Shown here: in pieces, positions 16,730 through 25,869 of the stretch | Position numbering within the stretch: position 1 is the first letter of the stretch | Layout of the letters: every line of letters starts with the position of its first letter | Notes under the pieces: model-generated | The model's database searches: none | What the model saw: only the letters and a program-made list of their open reading frames with translations | Told to the model about the DNA's origin: nothing | Program-made: the position numbers and the translations under genes | From: Rickettsiales bacterium | GTDB taxonomy: Bacteria; Pseudomonadota; Alphaproteobacteria; Rickettsiales; JAJNBL01 | Length of the DNA stretch: 64,000 bases | Assembly: GCA_021156175.1 (NCBI GenBank) | Contig: JAJNBL010000009.1 | Coordinates: 1-64,000, forward strand | Reading direction: 5' to 3'

Positions 16730-17707
16730 CTATGATCGTTTCTGTTTAGGTGAGTATGAGGCCTTATGCCGTGCTTCCATTTTATCCCAGATCTGCACTT
16801 CGAGTTTTTTATTCTCTAAGCGGTTGATCGATGGAACGCCTGTTGGGGAGGTGACATTGATTTCCGTGATATAGGGACCAATCACATCAATCCCGACAAA
16901 AAGCAACCCGCGTTTTTTGAGTTCGGGTCCAATACGCTTACAAATTTCCCAATCGCGTTCCGTCATAGCGGTATGAGCAGCAGTGCCACCGGCGCGTAAG
17001 TTAGAGCGTACTTCCTGCTCTTTTGGAATCCGAGTGAGCATGCCTACCGGTTCGCCTTCGATCAGCACAATGCGCTTATCGCCTTGTGTTTGAATTTCCG
17101 GGATATAGCGCTGCACCATCAGTGGACAGTTATGGGTGCGGCCAAAGATTTCAAGCAGTGAGCCGAGATTGCTATCGCCTGGCGCTAAGCGGAATACATC
17201 AAGTCCTGCAAAGCCATAAAGCGGTTTAATGATAACATCGCCATGTTCTTCGGCAAAAGCGCGAATGGTGGCTTCATCTTCGGAGACAAGGGTAGGCGCC
17301 ATCAGATCAGGGAAGTCGCAAACGAGCAGCTTCTCGGGAGCATTCCGAACTTCCGCAGGGTTATTCATCACCAACGTTTCTTTGCACACACGCTCAAGCA
17401 AATGGGTGCTGGTGATATAACGCATATCGAAGGGAGGATCTTGGCGAAGGAGGATAATATCCACATCCTTCTTCAGATCGAGAATGGTTGGTTCTCCCAG
17501 GGTGTAATGATTCCCTTTTTCGTAACGCACGGTCAAGGGACGTGCGCGGGCAGATACAACCCCTTCCCGGAGTGATAGTTCCTTTGGCGTATAGTAATAA
17601 AGCTTATGCCCACGCGCTTGGGCTTCCAAGGCTAACAGCAAGGTAGTATCGCGCTCGAAATCAATGGAGGCGATAGGATCCATTTGGATGGCAACAGTCA
17701 AAGACAT
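16730..17707 (-). CDS. gshB: glutathione synthase
   Basis: ATP-grasp enzyme that joins gamma-glutamylcysteine and glycine. The N-terminus (VAIQMDPIASIDFERDTTLLLALEAQARGH) and the ATP-grasp core (VIIKPLYGFAGLDVFR, VQRYIPEIQTQGDKRIVLIEGEPVGMLTRIP, NLRAGGTA) are those of GshB, and the end holds FVGIDVIGPYITEINVTSPTG. 325 aa, family length. Three bases separate it from the BON-domain gene upstream on the minus strand, so they form a tight operon. Confidence 0.96.
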   Translation of the reverse strand: MSLTVAIQMDPIASIDFERDTTLLLALEAQARGHKLYYYTPKELSLREGVVSARARPLTVRYEKGNHYTLGEPTILDLKKDVDIILLRQDPPFDMRYITSTHLLERVCKETLVMNNPAEVRNAPEKLLVCDFPDLMAPTLVSEDEATIRAFAEEHGDVIIKPLYGFAGLDVFRLAPGDSNLGSLLEIFGRTHNCPLMVQRYIPEIQTQGDKRIVLIEGEPVGMLTRIPKEQEVRSNLRAGGTAAHTAMTERDWEICKRIGPELKKRGLLFVGIDVIGPYITEINVTSPTGVPSINRLENKKLEVQIWDKMEARHKASYSPKQKRS

Positions 17708-17710
17708 AGA

Positions 17711-18364
17711 TTAAAAACCAGAAGGGGTGGAGGGAGTAGGGGAAACCGGAACAGAAGCATCGGATTTAATGCGTACATGGCTCACAACACGGTCAACACC
17801 GGGAACGGCTCTTGCTTCATGCATCACGATCTCAAGCTCTTTGTTACTTTGGGCGATGCCCATGATATGGACAACATGATTAACGGTATCGAGGGAATAG
17901 TTAATGGATTTGATATCTTGCAACAGGAGCAGTCTGCTTTTCAAGCGTGCCGTAATCCAGGCGTCCTTTGCATAAGCGGAGAGGTCCTGTTTGCCGGTAA
18001 CTTCCACCTCGTTAATTACTTCTTTTACACCATCAGGCTGCCAGGCAAGCTGCACGGCACTCACGCGTGTTTCTGGCTTATTAACCGTACCCGTTAACAG
18101 TACGCGTCCTTCCGTGACATCCACATCGACATTGTTGAGTAAATCATTCACGTCTTTTTCAAGATATAGGCGTTTGATAGAAGACCAGATGACCGTATCA
18201 TCCACCGCATTGCCAACGGTACGTTCCTGGAATGCAGTAACACCTACCGCTGTTCCGCCGCCTACTGCAAGGGGAAGGCATGCCGAAAGGAAAAAGGGAA
18301 TAAGCAGCGTCAGAAAGACGCTTCGTGATACTGCTCGGACTGTGTGTAATGAACCCTCGACCAT
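17711..18364 (-). CDS. BON-domain outer-membrane lipoprotein
   Basis: From ATG 18364 the protein has 217 aa with a lipoprotein signal: a hydrophobic stretch ending in LSAC (lipidated Cys near residue 28), then two BON modules (about 55-125 and 130-205). These bind phospholipid or act at the envelope, as in OsmY and DolP. The order BON lipoprotein followed by gshB is widespread in alphaproteobacteria. The frame can be opened 12 codons earlier at a TTG, but neither start has a Shine-Dalgarno. A perfect 20-bp palindrome abuts the ATG. The end is Ser/Pro-rich. Confidence 0.87.
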   Translation of the reverse strand: MVEGSLHTVRAVSRSVFLTLLIPFFLSACLPLAVGGGTAVGVTAFQERTVGNAVDDTVIWSSIKRLYLEKDVNDLLNNVDVDVTEGRVLLTGTVNKPETRVSAVQLAWQPDGVKEVINEVEVTGKQDLSAYAKDAWITARLKSRLLLLQDIKSINYSLDTVNHVVHIMGIAQSNKELEIVMHEARAVPGVDRVVSHVRIKSDASVPVSPTPSTPSGF

Positions 18365-18365
18365 A

Positions 18366-18385
18366 CATAGAGTTATAACTCTATG
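18366..18385. promoter_or_regulatory. perfect 20-bp palindrome ahead of the BON lipoprotein gene
   Basis: CATAGAGTTATAACTCTATG has complete dyad symmetry with no loop and ends one base before the ATG. It has the form of a dimeric repressor site. As RNA it could fold into a short hairpin that hides the start. Confidence 0.5.
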
Positions 18386-18424
18386 AGAGGAGTTATACAA
18401 GCATGTTATTGGCGAAGGGAAAAT

Positions 18425-21400
18425 CTAAAACTCTTCCCACCAGGATTCCACGGTCACTTTATGCGCTGCCGTTTGTGAAGGCGTACCCACAATCAGGTTC
18501 CCTACCTTGCTAAACCCATCTGGAAGGGCAACTGCGACTGCGGCATCACTACTGATACCCATATAAATTTTGCCTTTATAAATCACTGCATCCGTCGCAA
18601 TCCCGTTGCCTAAATCGGTCTCCCGTACTGTGGTTCCGCACTCGAAGTTATACTCTCCAAGTAACGCAGTCCCACCGCTACAAATATCGCTGGCATTGGG
18701 TACGAAACGCGACATAAACAAGGTATTGCTATCCACCGTAATCCGTCCGGTAAGCTTCTCGTTCGCGCCGAAATTCATATACCAACCATTTGGGATATTA
18801 TCAGGACAGGTTCCTGCGGCATTTACCAAGGAGGAGACGGTGATTGGCGTCATACTCGTAAAGGCCGGATAATTGTTATCATAAACCCCGTATGCCCGGT
18901 TCTGGATGCTCGCACCTGTGGTTTCAAGCGACATTAGGTTCCCTGTCCCAAAGAAGTGAATCAGGCGCCCATCCGAGGTCACCGAAGGGGTGTTTTCAAA
19001 GAAGACATAGCGGTTATTGGTACTGGTACTTTGTGCATCAAAAATACGCGTGGTCTCGTAGAGAGTGCCTTCGTTGGTCAGGTTAATTTTCCAAAGCTTA
19101 CCCTCCAGATCGGTCACATACGCAAACGCTCCAGTTTTGGTGAAGGTGGAGGTGGTTTCGGGGGTGATTACCGTAAGTCGTGGCGGCAAGGAATTCACAA
19201 TGCCGTTGCTGCTGTCTGTATCGGGAAGGTCGATCTTATGCAGCACTTTCCCGCCATCCTCAAGATCGAGAATATAGAGGTTTGCGCCATAATCAGGATT
19301 GAGTGCGTTATTATACCCCCCTGCAACAAGTGCGACCCATTTATCCGCCCCACCTGTTCCTATTGGAAGACGAACGATCACCGGCTGCGACCAGGCTTCG
19401 CCGACATCGGTATAATCATATTCCGCAGGTATGGTACTCGATCCAATTGTGTAGGTCGTGCGCGTACCATTGGCTTCCCAGTAGCTTACGGTATTATTAA
19501 GCGTATTATAATCAAAGGTGAAAAGATGCTGCGGATTGCTCACATCCGTAATATCCAGGGCAAAGTACGAATGGCCTCCTTGACGCAATCCTGCCATGAG
19601 AATCGTATGCCATGCTCCGCTGTAATAAATATCTTTCACCGTAGGCGATCCATCGACAGAGAAAATACTGTTGGTTTCATCGGCTGTAGTCGAAGGGCGC
19701 ATGTCTTTCAGTACAGGAAGCACGCTCGGTGGGATAAAGCCCCACATCTCTGCACCTGTACTCGAATTAAAGGCATGCAATATACCATCATTACCACCCG
19801 CTACGATGATTTCTGAACGGGAAGTACACACACCGCCGCAGGTAGCGCCGCTCTTAAAGCTGTTATAGCCATTAGCAAAGCGGTAATGCGCGTCTGTATT
19901 AGCATTCGCGGTTTCTGAGACAAAGGCACTTGGTGCACTCACCACAAGGGCACGTGAATGATAAATATCGCCTAATTTCCAGCGTTCGCCCGAAAGTAAG
20001 ACATCCCCTTCATCATCGGTTCCACCAGGGAACTCACTGTAGCTGTCTTTCCCCCGCACGAACTCGATGAGCGCATCAATTTGAGTATCGCTTAAGGAGG
20101 AGCCGAGATTCTCTTCCAGGCCGGGTTTTAAACGTGTGCTGTTGGTAGTAGTAAAGTTATTGAGTGAGGTGGTCAGCGCGGTTCCAACGGTCCAAAGATG
20201 GCGGCTATCGGCAGCGGTGGTATTTAACACATCTCCTGCATCCCAAAGGGCATCGCCAATCTCGCCACTATCGGTTAATGAGTATTTCTTAAGCCTGCCT
20301 TTCCATTGATGGTCACGTTTATAGGTGAAGGTCGATTGCACAATGAAATCCTCGCCTACTACACCAGGAATAATCGTAGGTGCGGTGAAGGTCAGGTTGG
20401 CAATACTGATCTGCTGGATATAAGCCGCAAGAATATCGTAAAGCTGTTGCCAGTTACTAGCAAAGAGCGGTGAATCGGGATAAGTGCCTCCGGCAACGGA
20501 GAGCGTTTCGTAATTCTCGTTCCCTCCGTTCATGAAGCCGACGGTAAAGGTCTTGATATTATAATCCTCATACAATTGCTGTGCGGTCGCTGATGCGGTG
20601 GTATCATCCCAAAAACCATCACTGATCACGATAATGATATTCTGCTGGCATTCCGCGCCATCTACCCTAGGAGAGGTTGCCCCGAGGAAGTACGTCTTGG
20701 CAAGCGTCATAGCATAATCCAATTCCGTACCGCCGCCGGCACTAAGGCTGTCAACAGTGCTGTATATTGAAGCTGCACCGGTGGAGGAGATTTTCACTTT
20801 CATCGTGGCACTGCTGTTCCAGGAAACAAGACCGAAATTTGCACTATCGGTGAGGTCGCTGTTGGATACAATCTGTTTTACCACCCGTTTTGCCTGATCA
20901 AGCAACGTTTCTGGAGAAGTGATGGTAAGGAAAGTTCCCCCTGAAGCAGCTTGGATCCGGTGGTTAGAGTAATCAGCAATATACGCAATATCCGTGCTCG
21001 GACGTACCGCAACACCTTCGGGGTTATTAAATTTCCCTGAGCTGCTGCCGCTGCTGCCATAGGTCGCGAGTTTCACGCCGGCTGGGCTGTATTTATAGAT
21101 TTTATCGTTGTCTTTGTCGGTGATGTAAAGATTCCCGCTGGCATCGGCATCAATTCCGTAAGGCTTAAACGCGAGGGTAAACGAGCTTTGCAATACGCCG
21201 CTGGTATTGTACTTCTCAATTTTTTTCCCACTATAGCACGTGGTATAGATATTGTTGCTGCTATCGACTGTAATATGGGTGGCGGTGGTATTCGTCCATT
21301 TGGTAATGTAAGTACCGGCGCTGTTATATTTCTCAACTTTCCCATTACCATTCACGACGTAAAGATTATCGCTGCTATCGAGCGCTAAGCCTTTTGCAGG

Positions 21401-21862
21401 ACCGGCAGTGAGGGTGATTTTAGAAATATAATCACCGTTTGCGTCAAATTTCTGTACGCGATTATTATCGTAATCCGATACGAAGACATTCCCGCCGCTA
21501 TCGACATCCAGCGCAAAGGTGTATTCGAATTTGCCATTGGTGCCGGAACTGCTATGCCCGCCCCATCTCGTCTCAAAAGCGCCGGTAGAGCTATATTTTT
21601 CGACATAATCATAATACTTGGCAATATAGACACTGCCATCAGGGCCAAAGGCAATGTCTGCGGGATAACGTGTATCTCCGGTAGGTACTTCGTCGTCCAT
21701 ACTGCCGGATGTATCAAGCATGATAAGGATATTAGCAGGTACGTCCCCTGAGCCCGAGCCTGGAGGAGGGGATTTTGCAAAAGCCATGGGTAGGGTTGCC
21801 CATGCGAGGGAAATACTGATAATAAAGCCCAGTAAGTTCCTAGTGTTGCATATAGTAAACAT
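18425..21862 (-). CDS. pilY1: PilY1-like type IV pilus tip protein with NHL repeats inside the VWA domain
   Basis: 1145 aa exported protein. A signal peptide (about 1-29, AFA) precedes ANILIMLDTSGSM, whose DTSGS at 50-54 is the metal-ion adhesion motif. About 250 residues of NHL-type beta-propeller repeats then follow (FGPDGSVYIAKYYDYVEKYSSTG, DVDSGGNVFVSDYDNNRVQKFDANG and similar, ~60-310). The von Willebrand fold resumes only after them (LLDQAKRVVKQIV, GGGTELDYAM, NIIIVISDGFWDD, ~315-490). The C-terminal half is the PilY1 propeller (IIVAGGNDGILHAFNSSTGAEMWGFIPPSVLP at ~685 onward). PilY1 sits at the pilus tip and is needed for adhesion and for balancing PilT. The split domain is unusual. 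It follows the minor-pilin genes as in Pseudomonas. Confidence 0.92.
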   Translation of the reverse strand: MFTICNTRNLLGFIISISLAWATLPMAFAKSPPPGSGSGDVPANILIMLDTSGSMDDEVPTGDTRYPADIAFGPDGSVYIAKYYDYVEKYSSTGAFETRWGGHSSSGTNGKFEYTFALDVDSGGNVFVSDYDNNRVQKFDANGDYISKITLTAGPAKGLALDSSDNLYVVNGNGKVEKYNSAGTYITKWTNTTATHITVDSSNNIYTTCYSGKKIEKYNTSGVLQSSFTLAFKPYGIDADASGNLYITDKDNDKIYKYSPAGVKLATYGSSGSSSGKFNNPEGVAVRPSTDIAYIADYSNHRIQAASGGTFLTITSPETLLDQAKRVVKQIVSNSDLTDSANFGLVSWNSSATMKVKISSTGAASIYSTVDSLSAGGGTELDYAMTLAKTYFLGATSPRVDGAECQQNIIIVISDGFWDDTTASATAQQLYEDYNIKTFTVGFMNGGNENYETLSVAGGTYPDSPLFASNWQQLYDILAAYIQQISIANLTFTAPTIIPGVVGEDFIVQSTFTYKRDHQWKGRLKKYSLTDSGEIGDALWDAGDVLNTTAADSRHLWTVGTALTTSLNNFTTTNSTRLKPGLEENLGSSLSDTQIDALIEFVRGKDSYSEFPGGTDDEGDVLLSGERWKLGDIYHSRALVVSAPSAFVSETANANTDAHYRFANGYNSFKSGATCGGVCTSRSEIIVAGGNDGILHAFNSSTGAEMWGFIPPSVLPVLKDMRPSTTADETNSIFSVDGSPTVKDIYYSGAWHTILMAGLRQGGHSYFALDITDVSNPQHLFTFDYNTLNNTVSYWEANGTRTTYTIGSSTIPAEYDYTDVGEAWSQPVIVRLPIGTGGADKWVALVAGGYNNALNPDYGANLYILDLEDGGKVLHKIDLPDTDSSNGIVNSLPPRLTVITPETTSTFTKTGAFAYVTDLEGKLWKINLTNEGTLYETTRIFDAQSTSTNNRYVFFENTPSVTSDGRLIHFFGTGNLMSLETTGASIQNRAYGVYDNNYPAFTSMTPITVSSLVNAAGTCPDNIPNGWYMNFGANEKLTGRITVDSNTLFMSRFVPNASDICSGGTALLGEYNFECGTTVRETDLGNGIATDAVIYKGKIYMGISSDAAVAVALPDGFSKVGNLIVGTPSQTAAHKVTVESWWEEF

Positions 21863-21897
21863 AAGCCTTACTCCCTATTGTATTCGGTCGTCTCTCG

Positions 21898-22590
21898 TTA
21901 TTGCGCTGTACCTGTGTCGGTCGTTTTTTGTATTTCGCTTGTCGAGCTACTGGCTTCTTCCTCAGACTGAATGGATCGTGCCGCAATCAGTTTTTGGTAT
22001 TTCCGTGAACTGATCACCAGCGATTCCACCTGGCTACCGTTAGTATTGGTGTATTGTGAATAACCACCTAAGAGATATTTCTTATCGCTCCAGATATCCT
22101 GGAAGCCAGAGCGGGAAGATTTTTGCTCTGCCTCTTCAATGGCACTGGTGGTAGTGGAAACCGTATCAGCCTTATTGCGTTTACGTTCTTTGGTTTGGAC
22201 AGTATCACCATCGGTTTTTTTATGGCGCTCCGCACGACTGCGATTTGGTTTTTTCAAAGATTCACTAATCTGTCCATTGATGATGTCATAAATCGTGGTG
22301 CCGCTATCTATGGCCATGAATTGCACCTGCACGAATTTTCCTTCACGGAATAATAATTCGGCCGTGGTATTCTCTGGAAACTCCGCGCAGAAATTCTGCC
22401 CGCGCCCTTGGAGTTCCGTATCTCCCTCAGTATCGAGTTCTGTTGCAGGAATATGGTATTTCTTCGCTGTTTCCTCGACTCCCTTGCCAAAGCCTAGGCT
22501 CTTTAGCTTACAGGCAGCAAAGGCAGGGCTTGCGCTTAAAGCTGTACTGAGCAAGGCAATAACAGCATAGGTGATCACAGAGCTTTTCAT
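21898..22590 (-). CDS. secreted protein of the pilus operon, unrecognised
   Basis: 230 aa with a signal peptide (about 1-25, AFA then A-C). The mature part has a Cys pair (Cys27, and Cys in GQNFCAEF near 68), a short conserved-looking domain, then a long Lys/Arg/Ser/Thr-rich low-complexity middle and a Ser/Thr/Glu tail. I know no family for it. It lies between pilX (24 bases upstream) and pilY1 (35 bases downstream) on the same strand, the place where PilY1 partners or small pilus proteins such as PilE sit. It could be a minor component of the pilus tip or a periplasmic helper. Confidence 0.72.
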   Translation of the reverse strand: MKSSVITYAVIALLSTALSASPAFAACKLKSLGFGKGVEETAKKYHIPATELDTEGDTELQGRGQNFCAEFPENTTAELLFREGKFVQVQFMAIDSGTTIYDIINGQISESLKKPNRSRAERHKKTDGDTVQTKERKRNKADTVSTTTSAIEEAEQKSSRSGFQDIWSDKKYLLGGYSQYTNTNGSQVESLVISSRKYQKLIAARSIQSEEEASSSTSEIQKTTDTGTAQ

Positions 22591-22614
22591 AATTATATTC
22601 CTTAATTGTCATTC

Positions 22615-23166
22615 CTAATATTGTACCGAAACAAGCGTATACATTCGCTTAACGGCATTGCCTGGGCCTTGTCCCACGGCCTCAATCTGGTAATAATATT
22701 TCGGAGACGTATCCCCCGCTGCGCCATATCCTGCGCTTTCAGAGATATCCCCGCCTTCACCTGAGCTTTCCCCGCCGCCCGTACCATCCGCCTTGGTGAG
22801 CACATAGGTGACCGTGCAGTTATAGCTATAGCCATTGATCCGATTTAGTGAGTCTTCATCTTCTTCGCCAGTCAAGATATCATCCAGATTCAGGGCAGTA
22901 ATAACGTAAGGTAAATCCTCATCGGCAGGGACGGTTGCCTGATCTTCAAGCCACGCGATTGCTTGTTTGGCGCAGGATTCACTGACATGGAACGTAACGG
23001 AATCAACGGTTTTATAAGTCGCGATATTCGACTCTCGAACGGAAGCAAGTACCAAGCCCATCGCAAGCAGATTGATGACCACAAGCATAAGCAAGGCGGT
23101 GACGAGGATGTTTCCTTCCTCGTGATGCGATCGTGTTTTTCGTTGTATCGTATGTACGTGCGTCAT
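22615..23166 (-). CDS. pilX: PilX-like minor pilin
   Basis: 183 aa. A short basic leader (MTHVHTIQRKTRSHHEEG) is followed by NILVTALLMLVVINLLAMGLVLASVRES, the PilX-type N-terminal helix. It lacks the FTLIE form, as usual for PilX, and its +5 position is not a plain Glu. The C-terminal part has two Cys and a Gly/Ser-rich insert, and ends with a strand-rich segment. Minor pilins prime pilus assembly together with PilV, PilW and FimT and help display PilY1. Confidence 0.83.
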   Translation of the reverse strand: MTHVHTIQRKTRSHHEEGNILVTALLMLVVINLLAMGLVLASVRESNIATYKTVDSVTFHVSESCAKQAIAWLEDQATVPADEDLPYVITALNLDDILTGEEDEDSLNRINGYSYNCTVTYVLTKADGTGGGESSGEGGDISESAGYGAAGDTSPKYYYQIEAVGQGPGNAVKRMYTLVSVQY

Positions 23167-23178
23167 ACGTTTCTCCTC

Positions 23179-23847
23179 CTAACGGAGGTTCCTTATATTA
23201 ATTGTAGCATTAAATTCGTCCCGATAGTACCGGTCTGTGACCGAAAGGGCATAGTTTCCGACCGTATAAGTGGGTTTCGTATACGCTTCTGCAGCCGTCT
23301 GTTGCCGCTTGCTGCGAATCACCAGACTCACCTCAATAATCCTTGGAATTCCGTTGCTATTCGCATCGGATCCTACGAGTTGAAAATCCTCCACATAATC
23401 GGCTACCAGTGCGCCACTGGCGGTATTCACCCACGAAGCCGTACCGCTATTCCAAAGATCGCGGTCCATGAAAAGCGCACTGCGATCGGGGCGGTCATCG
23501 ACATAATACCGAACACGGAGCTGTGTATCTTCGTCCTTGTCATAAATAATTGTGATTTCATCGCAGCAGGCATTCCCGCTATCAACCAGTGCAATGGGAG
23601 TGGTAATTGCACCTTGAGCTGGATTCATATCGTCATCCATTGCGATGCGTCCTGCCATGCGAATATCGCGTTGCAGGAAGTGGATTGTTGGAACCCCGGT
23701 TTCCTGAACTTCCGTGAATACCGAAACACGTGCATATTGCCGCGCTACAACGATATAAGAGGCAACGGTAGCCGCAAGAATGACGCTGCCCACCGTCATG
23801 GCAAGAAGGAGTTCGATAAAGCTAAAACCAGCCTGATTTTTTTCCAT
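23179..23847 (-). CDS. pilW: PilW-like minor pilin
   Basis: 222 aa. The class III leader MEKNQAG is cut before FSFIELLLAMTVGSVILAATVASYIV, with Glu at +5. The middle segment FLQRDIRMAGRIA and the two vicinal Cys (NACCDE) are typical of PilW. Stop and start overlap by one base with pilV, so translation is probably coupled. Confidence 0.88.
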   Translation of the reverse strand: MEKNQAGFSFIELLLAMTVGSVILAATVASYIVVARQYARVSVFTEVQETGVPTIHFLQRDIRMAGRIAMDDDMNPAQGAITTPIALVDSGNACCDEITIIYDKDEDTQLRVRYYVDDRPDRSALFMDRDLWNSGTASWVNTASGALVADYVEDFQLVGSDANSNGIPRIIEVSLVIRSKRQQTAAEAYTKPTYTVGNYALSVTDRYYRDEFNATINIRNLR

Positions 23848-24296
23848 TAGTCAGCGCTCCTACCGTATGAACGGTTCATCACGATTTCGGTCATACCCCC
23901 ATTAGTGGTGAGCTGGATAAACACAAGCTTGGTTCCGTCCGCTTCCGTGGTTATGGCGATGCGGCGAGTATCGGCATCTGTCATGGGCCCTAGCTCTCCT
24001 TCGAGGCGCTGGCACCAGAGATAAAGCCGGGCTTGAATCGTGGTTGCACCTGCACCTGGATCGGTGCAATCGTCCCAGGTGACGGCGTATTGGTCGATAT
24101 TGGCGAAATCTGCATCAATCCAATCTAAGAACTGATTCGCTTCCATTTGAAGCTTCTCCCGAGTGATCGCTTGGCGCATCACCCGTTCGGAATAAGCGGT
24201 AAGCATAAATACACCGGTAAACGCAATGCCGATAATCGCGGTGGCCACCATCGCCTCAACAAGGGAAAAACCTGATTCGGTCTTGCGTAATTGCAT
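23847..24296 (-). CDS. pilV: PilV-like minor pilin
   Basis: 149 aa. Leader MQLRKTESG then FSLVEAMVATAIIGIAFTGVFML with Glu at +5. Cys in DDCTDPG and LYLWCQRL could form a disulfide. It lies 4 bases after fimT and overlaps pilW, in the order fimT-pilV-pilW-pilX found in Pseudomonas-type pilus loci. Confidence 0.87.
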   Translation of the reverse strand: MQLRKTESGFSLVEAMVATAIIGIAFTGVFMLTAYSERVMRQAITREKLQMEANQFLDWIDADFANIDQYAVTWDDCTDPGAGATTIQARLYLWCQRLEGELGPMTDADTRRIAITTEADGTKLVFIQLTTNGGMTEIVMNRSYGRSAD

Positions 24297-24300
24297 ATAC

Positions 24301-24804
24301 CTAATGCCCCATCGTTAATTCGGAATCGAGCGCGCCTGTGGCGAGAATCACATCAATCGTGGCAGAACCAAAATTATCCTCCCCATCACTCTGGGTGAGG
24401 GTGAAGCTGGCGCCGCTTGAACTTCCATCCCGATAGAAACAAAGATTATCATCAATATCGCCATCCAGGGTAAACCGGCTATTCACTTCGACCCTGTGCG
24501 AACTTAATTCTGTCCATGTACCTGCCGAGGTGCAATCGGTAACGGCAGCATTGGAGGCATAGGTGGTGATCGTGTAAAGCCCCTCTCCATCATCGGCAAC
24601 GACGATACGGCTGGTCACGTTTTGGCGCATTGCTTCAAACCGTGCATTCATAAATTCGCGATTGAGGTCGGTATAATTATTAGAGAGCGAACGCCGCATC
24701 AACCAATCCTCGTAGTGTGGGCGGCCAAAAGCAAGCGACACGGCGACCACCGCGAGTGCGACCATAAGTTCTAACAGCGAAAGGCCCGATTGAGAGTGGC
24801 GCAT
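24301..24804 (-). CDS. fimT: FimT/GspH-like minor pilin
   Basis: 167 aa. Leader MRHSQSG then LSLLELMVALAVVAVSLAFGRPHYEDW (Leu at +1, Glu at +5), followed by the GspH/FimT segment NREFMNARFEAMRQNVTSRIVVADDGEG and a disulfide-like pair (DCTSAG, NLCFYRDG). FimT of naturally competent bacteria binds DNA; whether this one does cannot be told from the sequence. It starts 12 bases after pilT. Confidence 0.86.
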   Translation of the reverse strand: MRHSQSGLSLLELMVALAVVAVSLAFGRPHYEDWLMRRSLSNNYTDLNREFMNARFEAMRQNVTSRIVVADDGEGLYTITTYASNAAVTDCTSAGTWTELSSHRVEVNSRFTLDGDIDDNLCFYRDGSSSGASFTLTQSDGEDNFGSATIDVILATGALDSELTMGH

Positions 24805-24816
24805 ACGCCTTCCTTT

Positions 24817-25848
24817 TTAATGTCCTCCTGGGGCTTTTTGGCCAGGAGCGCGTTTGGCAATAATGCCTTTGGACATTAATTCTTTTTCCGAATCTTCCAT
24901 CGTCATCATCCCGAGTGATTTCCCAGTTTGGAGTGCTTGATCAATTTGGAAGATTTTTCCTTCCCGGATGAGATTCGCGATCGCAGTATTATTGACCATC
25001 ACCTCGAATGCAGCGACTCGACCTTCTTTATCAATCCGGCGAATCAATTGTTGCGTGACCACCAATCGCAGCGATTGTGAAAGCTGCGAACGCGCTTGTG
25101 CCTGTTGATTTGGTGGAAATACGTCCAAGATACGGTTAATCGTATTCGGCGCACCGTTCGTATGCAGCGTACCAAATACCAAATGTCCGGTTTCCGCAGC
25201 GGTGAGGGCTAATGATATCGTTTCATAATCCCGTAACTCTCCCACCAGCAGCACATCCGGGTCTTCCCGAAGTGAAGCTCTGAGTGCGGAGGTAAACGTC
25301 TTCGCATCGCGTCCGACTTCCCGTTGCGACACCAAGCACATCTTACTTTGATGAATAAACTCGATCGGATCTTCGATCGTGATGATATTCTCTTTGCGGG
25401 TTTGATTGATCTTATTGATCATCGCAGCGAGGGTAGTCGATTTACCTGATCCTGTAGGCCCCGTCACTAGCACCAATCCATTGCGCTCATTCGTTGCATT
25501 CATGACTGCGGCGGGAAGTCCTAAATCTTCGATATTCGGGATGTTCGTTTCAATTTTCCGCAATACGAAACACGGGCCGTTGATGCTGTTATAAATGTTC
25601 GCCCTAAAACGCATGCCTTTGTGCGTGATTGCAAGGTCGGCATCTTTTTGAATCAGATAAGCTGCTTTTTGTTCAGAATCGAGGATACTATCAACAAAGC
25701 GTTCCACCGTCGCGCGATCCATCATATCGTCCGTTTGCATGACGATTTCCCCATGGAGCCGTAACGCTACCGCTTCGCCGGAATGCACGTGAATATCGGA
25801 AAGTTTAAACCGTGTCGCGTAATCGACGATTTTATCTAGCATGTCCAT
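24817..25848 (-). CDS. pilT: type IV pilus retraction ATPase PilT
   Basis: Hexameric ATPase that powers pilus retraction, hence twitching. 343 aa with Walker A GPTGSGKST at 130-138, the Asp box ITIEDPIEFIH, Walker B segment DPDVLLVGELRD, the His box ETGHLVFGTLHTN and the C-terminal PilT motif AIANLIRE (AIRNLIRE in others), which marks it as PilT and not PilB. The C-terminus KAPGGH is unusual but harmless. It heads the minor-pilin/pilY1 run on the minus strand, following a long palindromic element. Confidence 0.96.
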   Translation of the reverse strand: MDMLDKIVDYATRFKLSDIHVHSGEAVALRLHGEIVMQTDDMMDRATVERFVDSILDSEQKAAYLIQKDADLAITHKGMRFRANIYNSINGPCFVLRKIETNIPNIEDLGLPAAVMNATNERNGLVLVTGPTGSGKSTTLAAMINKINQTRKENIITIEDPIEFIHQSKMCLVSQREVGRDAKTFTSALRASLREDPDVLLVGELRDYETISLALTAAETGHLVFGTLHTNGAPNTINRILDVFPPNQQAQARSQLSQSLRLVVTQQLIRRIDKEGRVAAFEVMVNNTAIANLIREGKIFQIDQALQTGKSLGMMTMEDSEKELMSKGIIAKRAPGQKAPGGH

Positions 25849-25869
25849 GCAGATAGCTCCTGGTCATTT

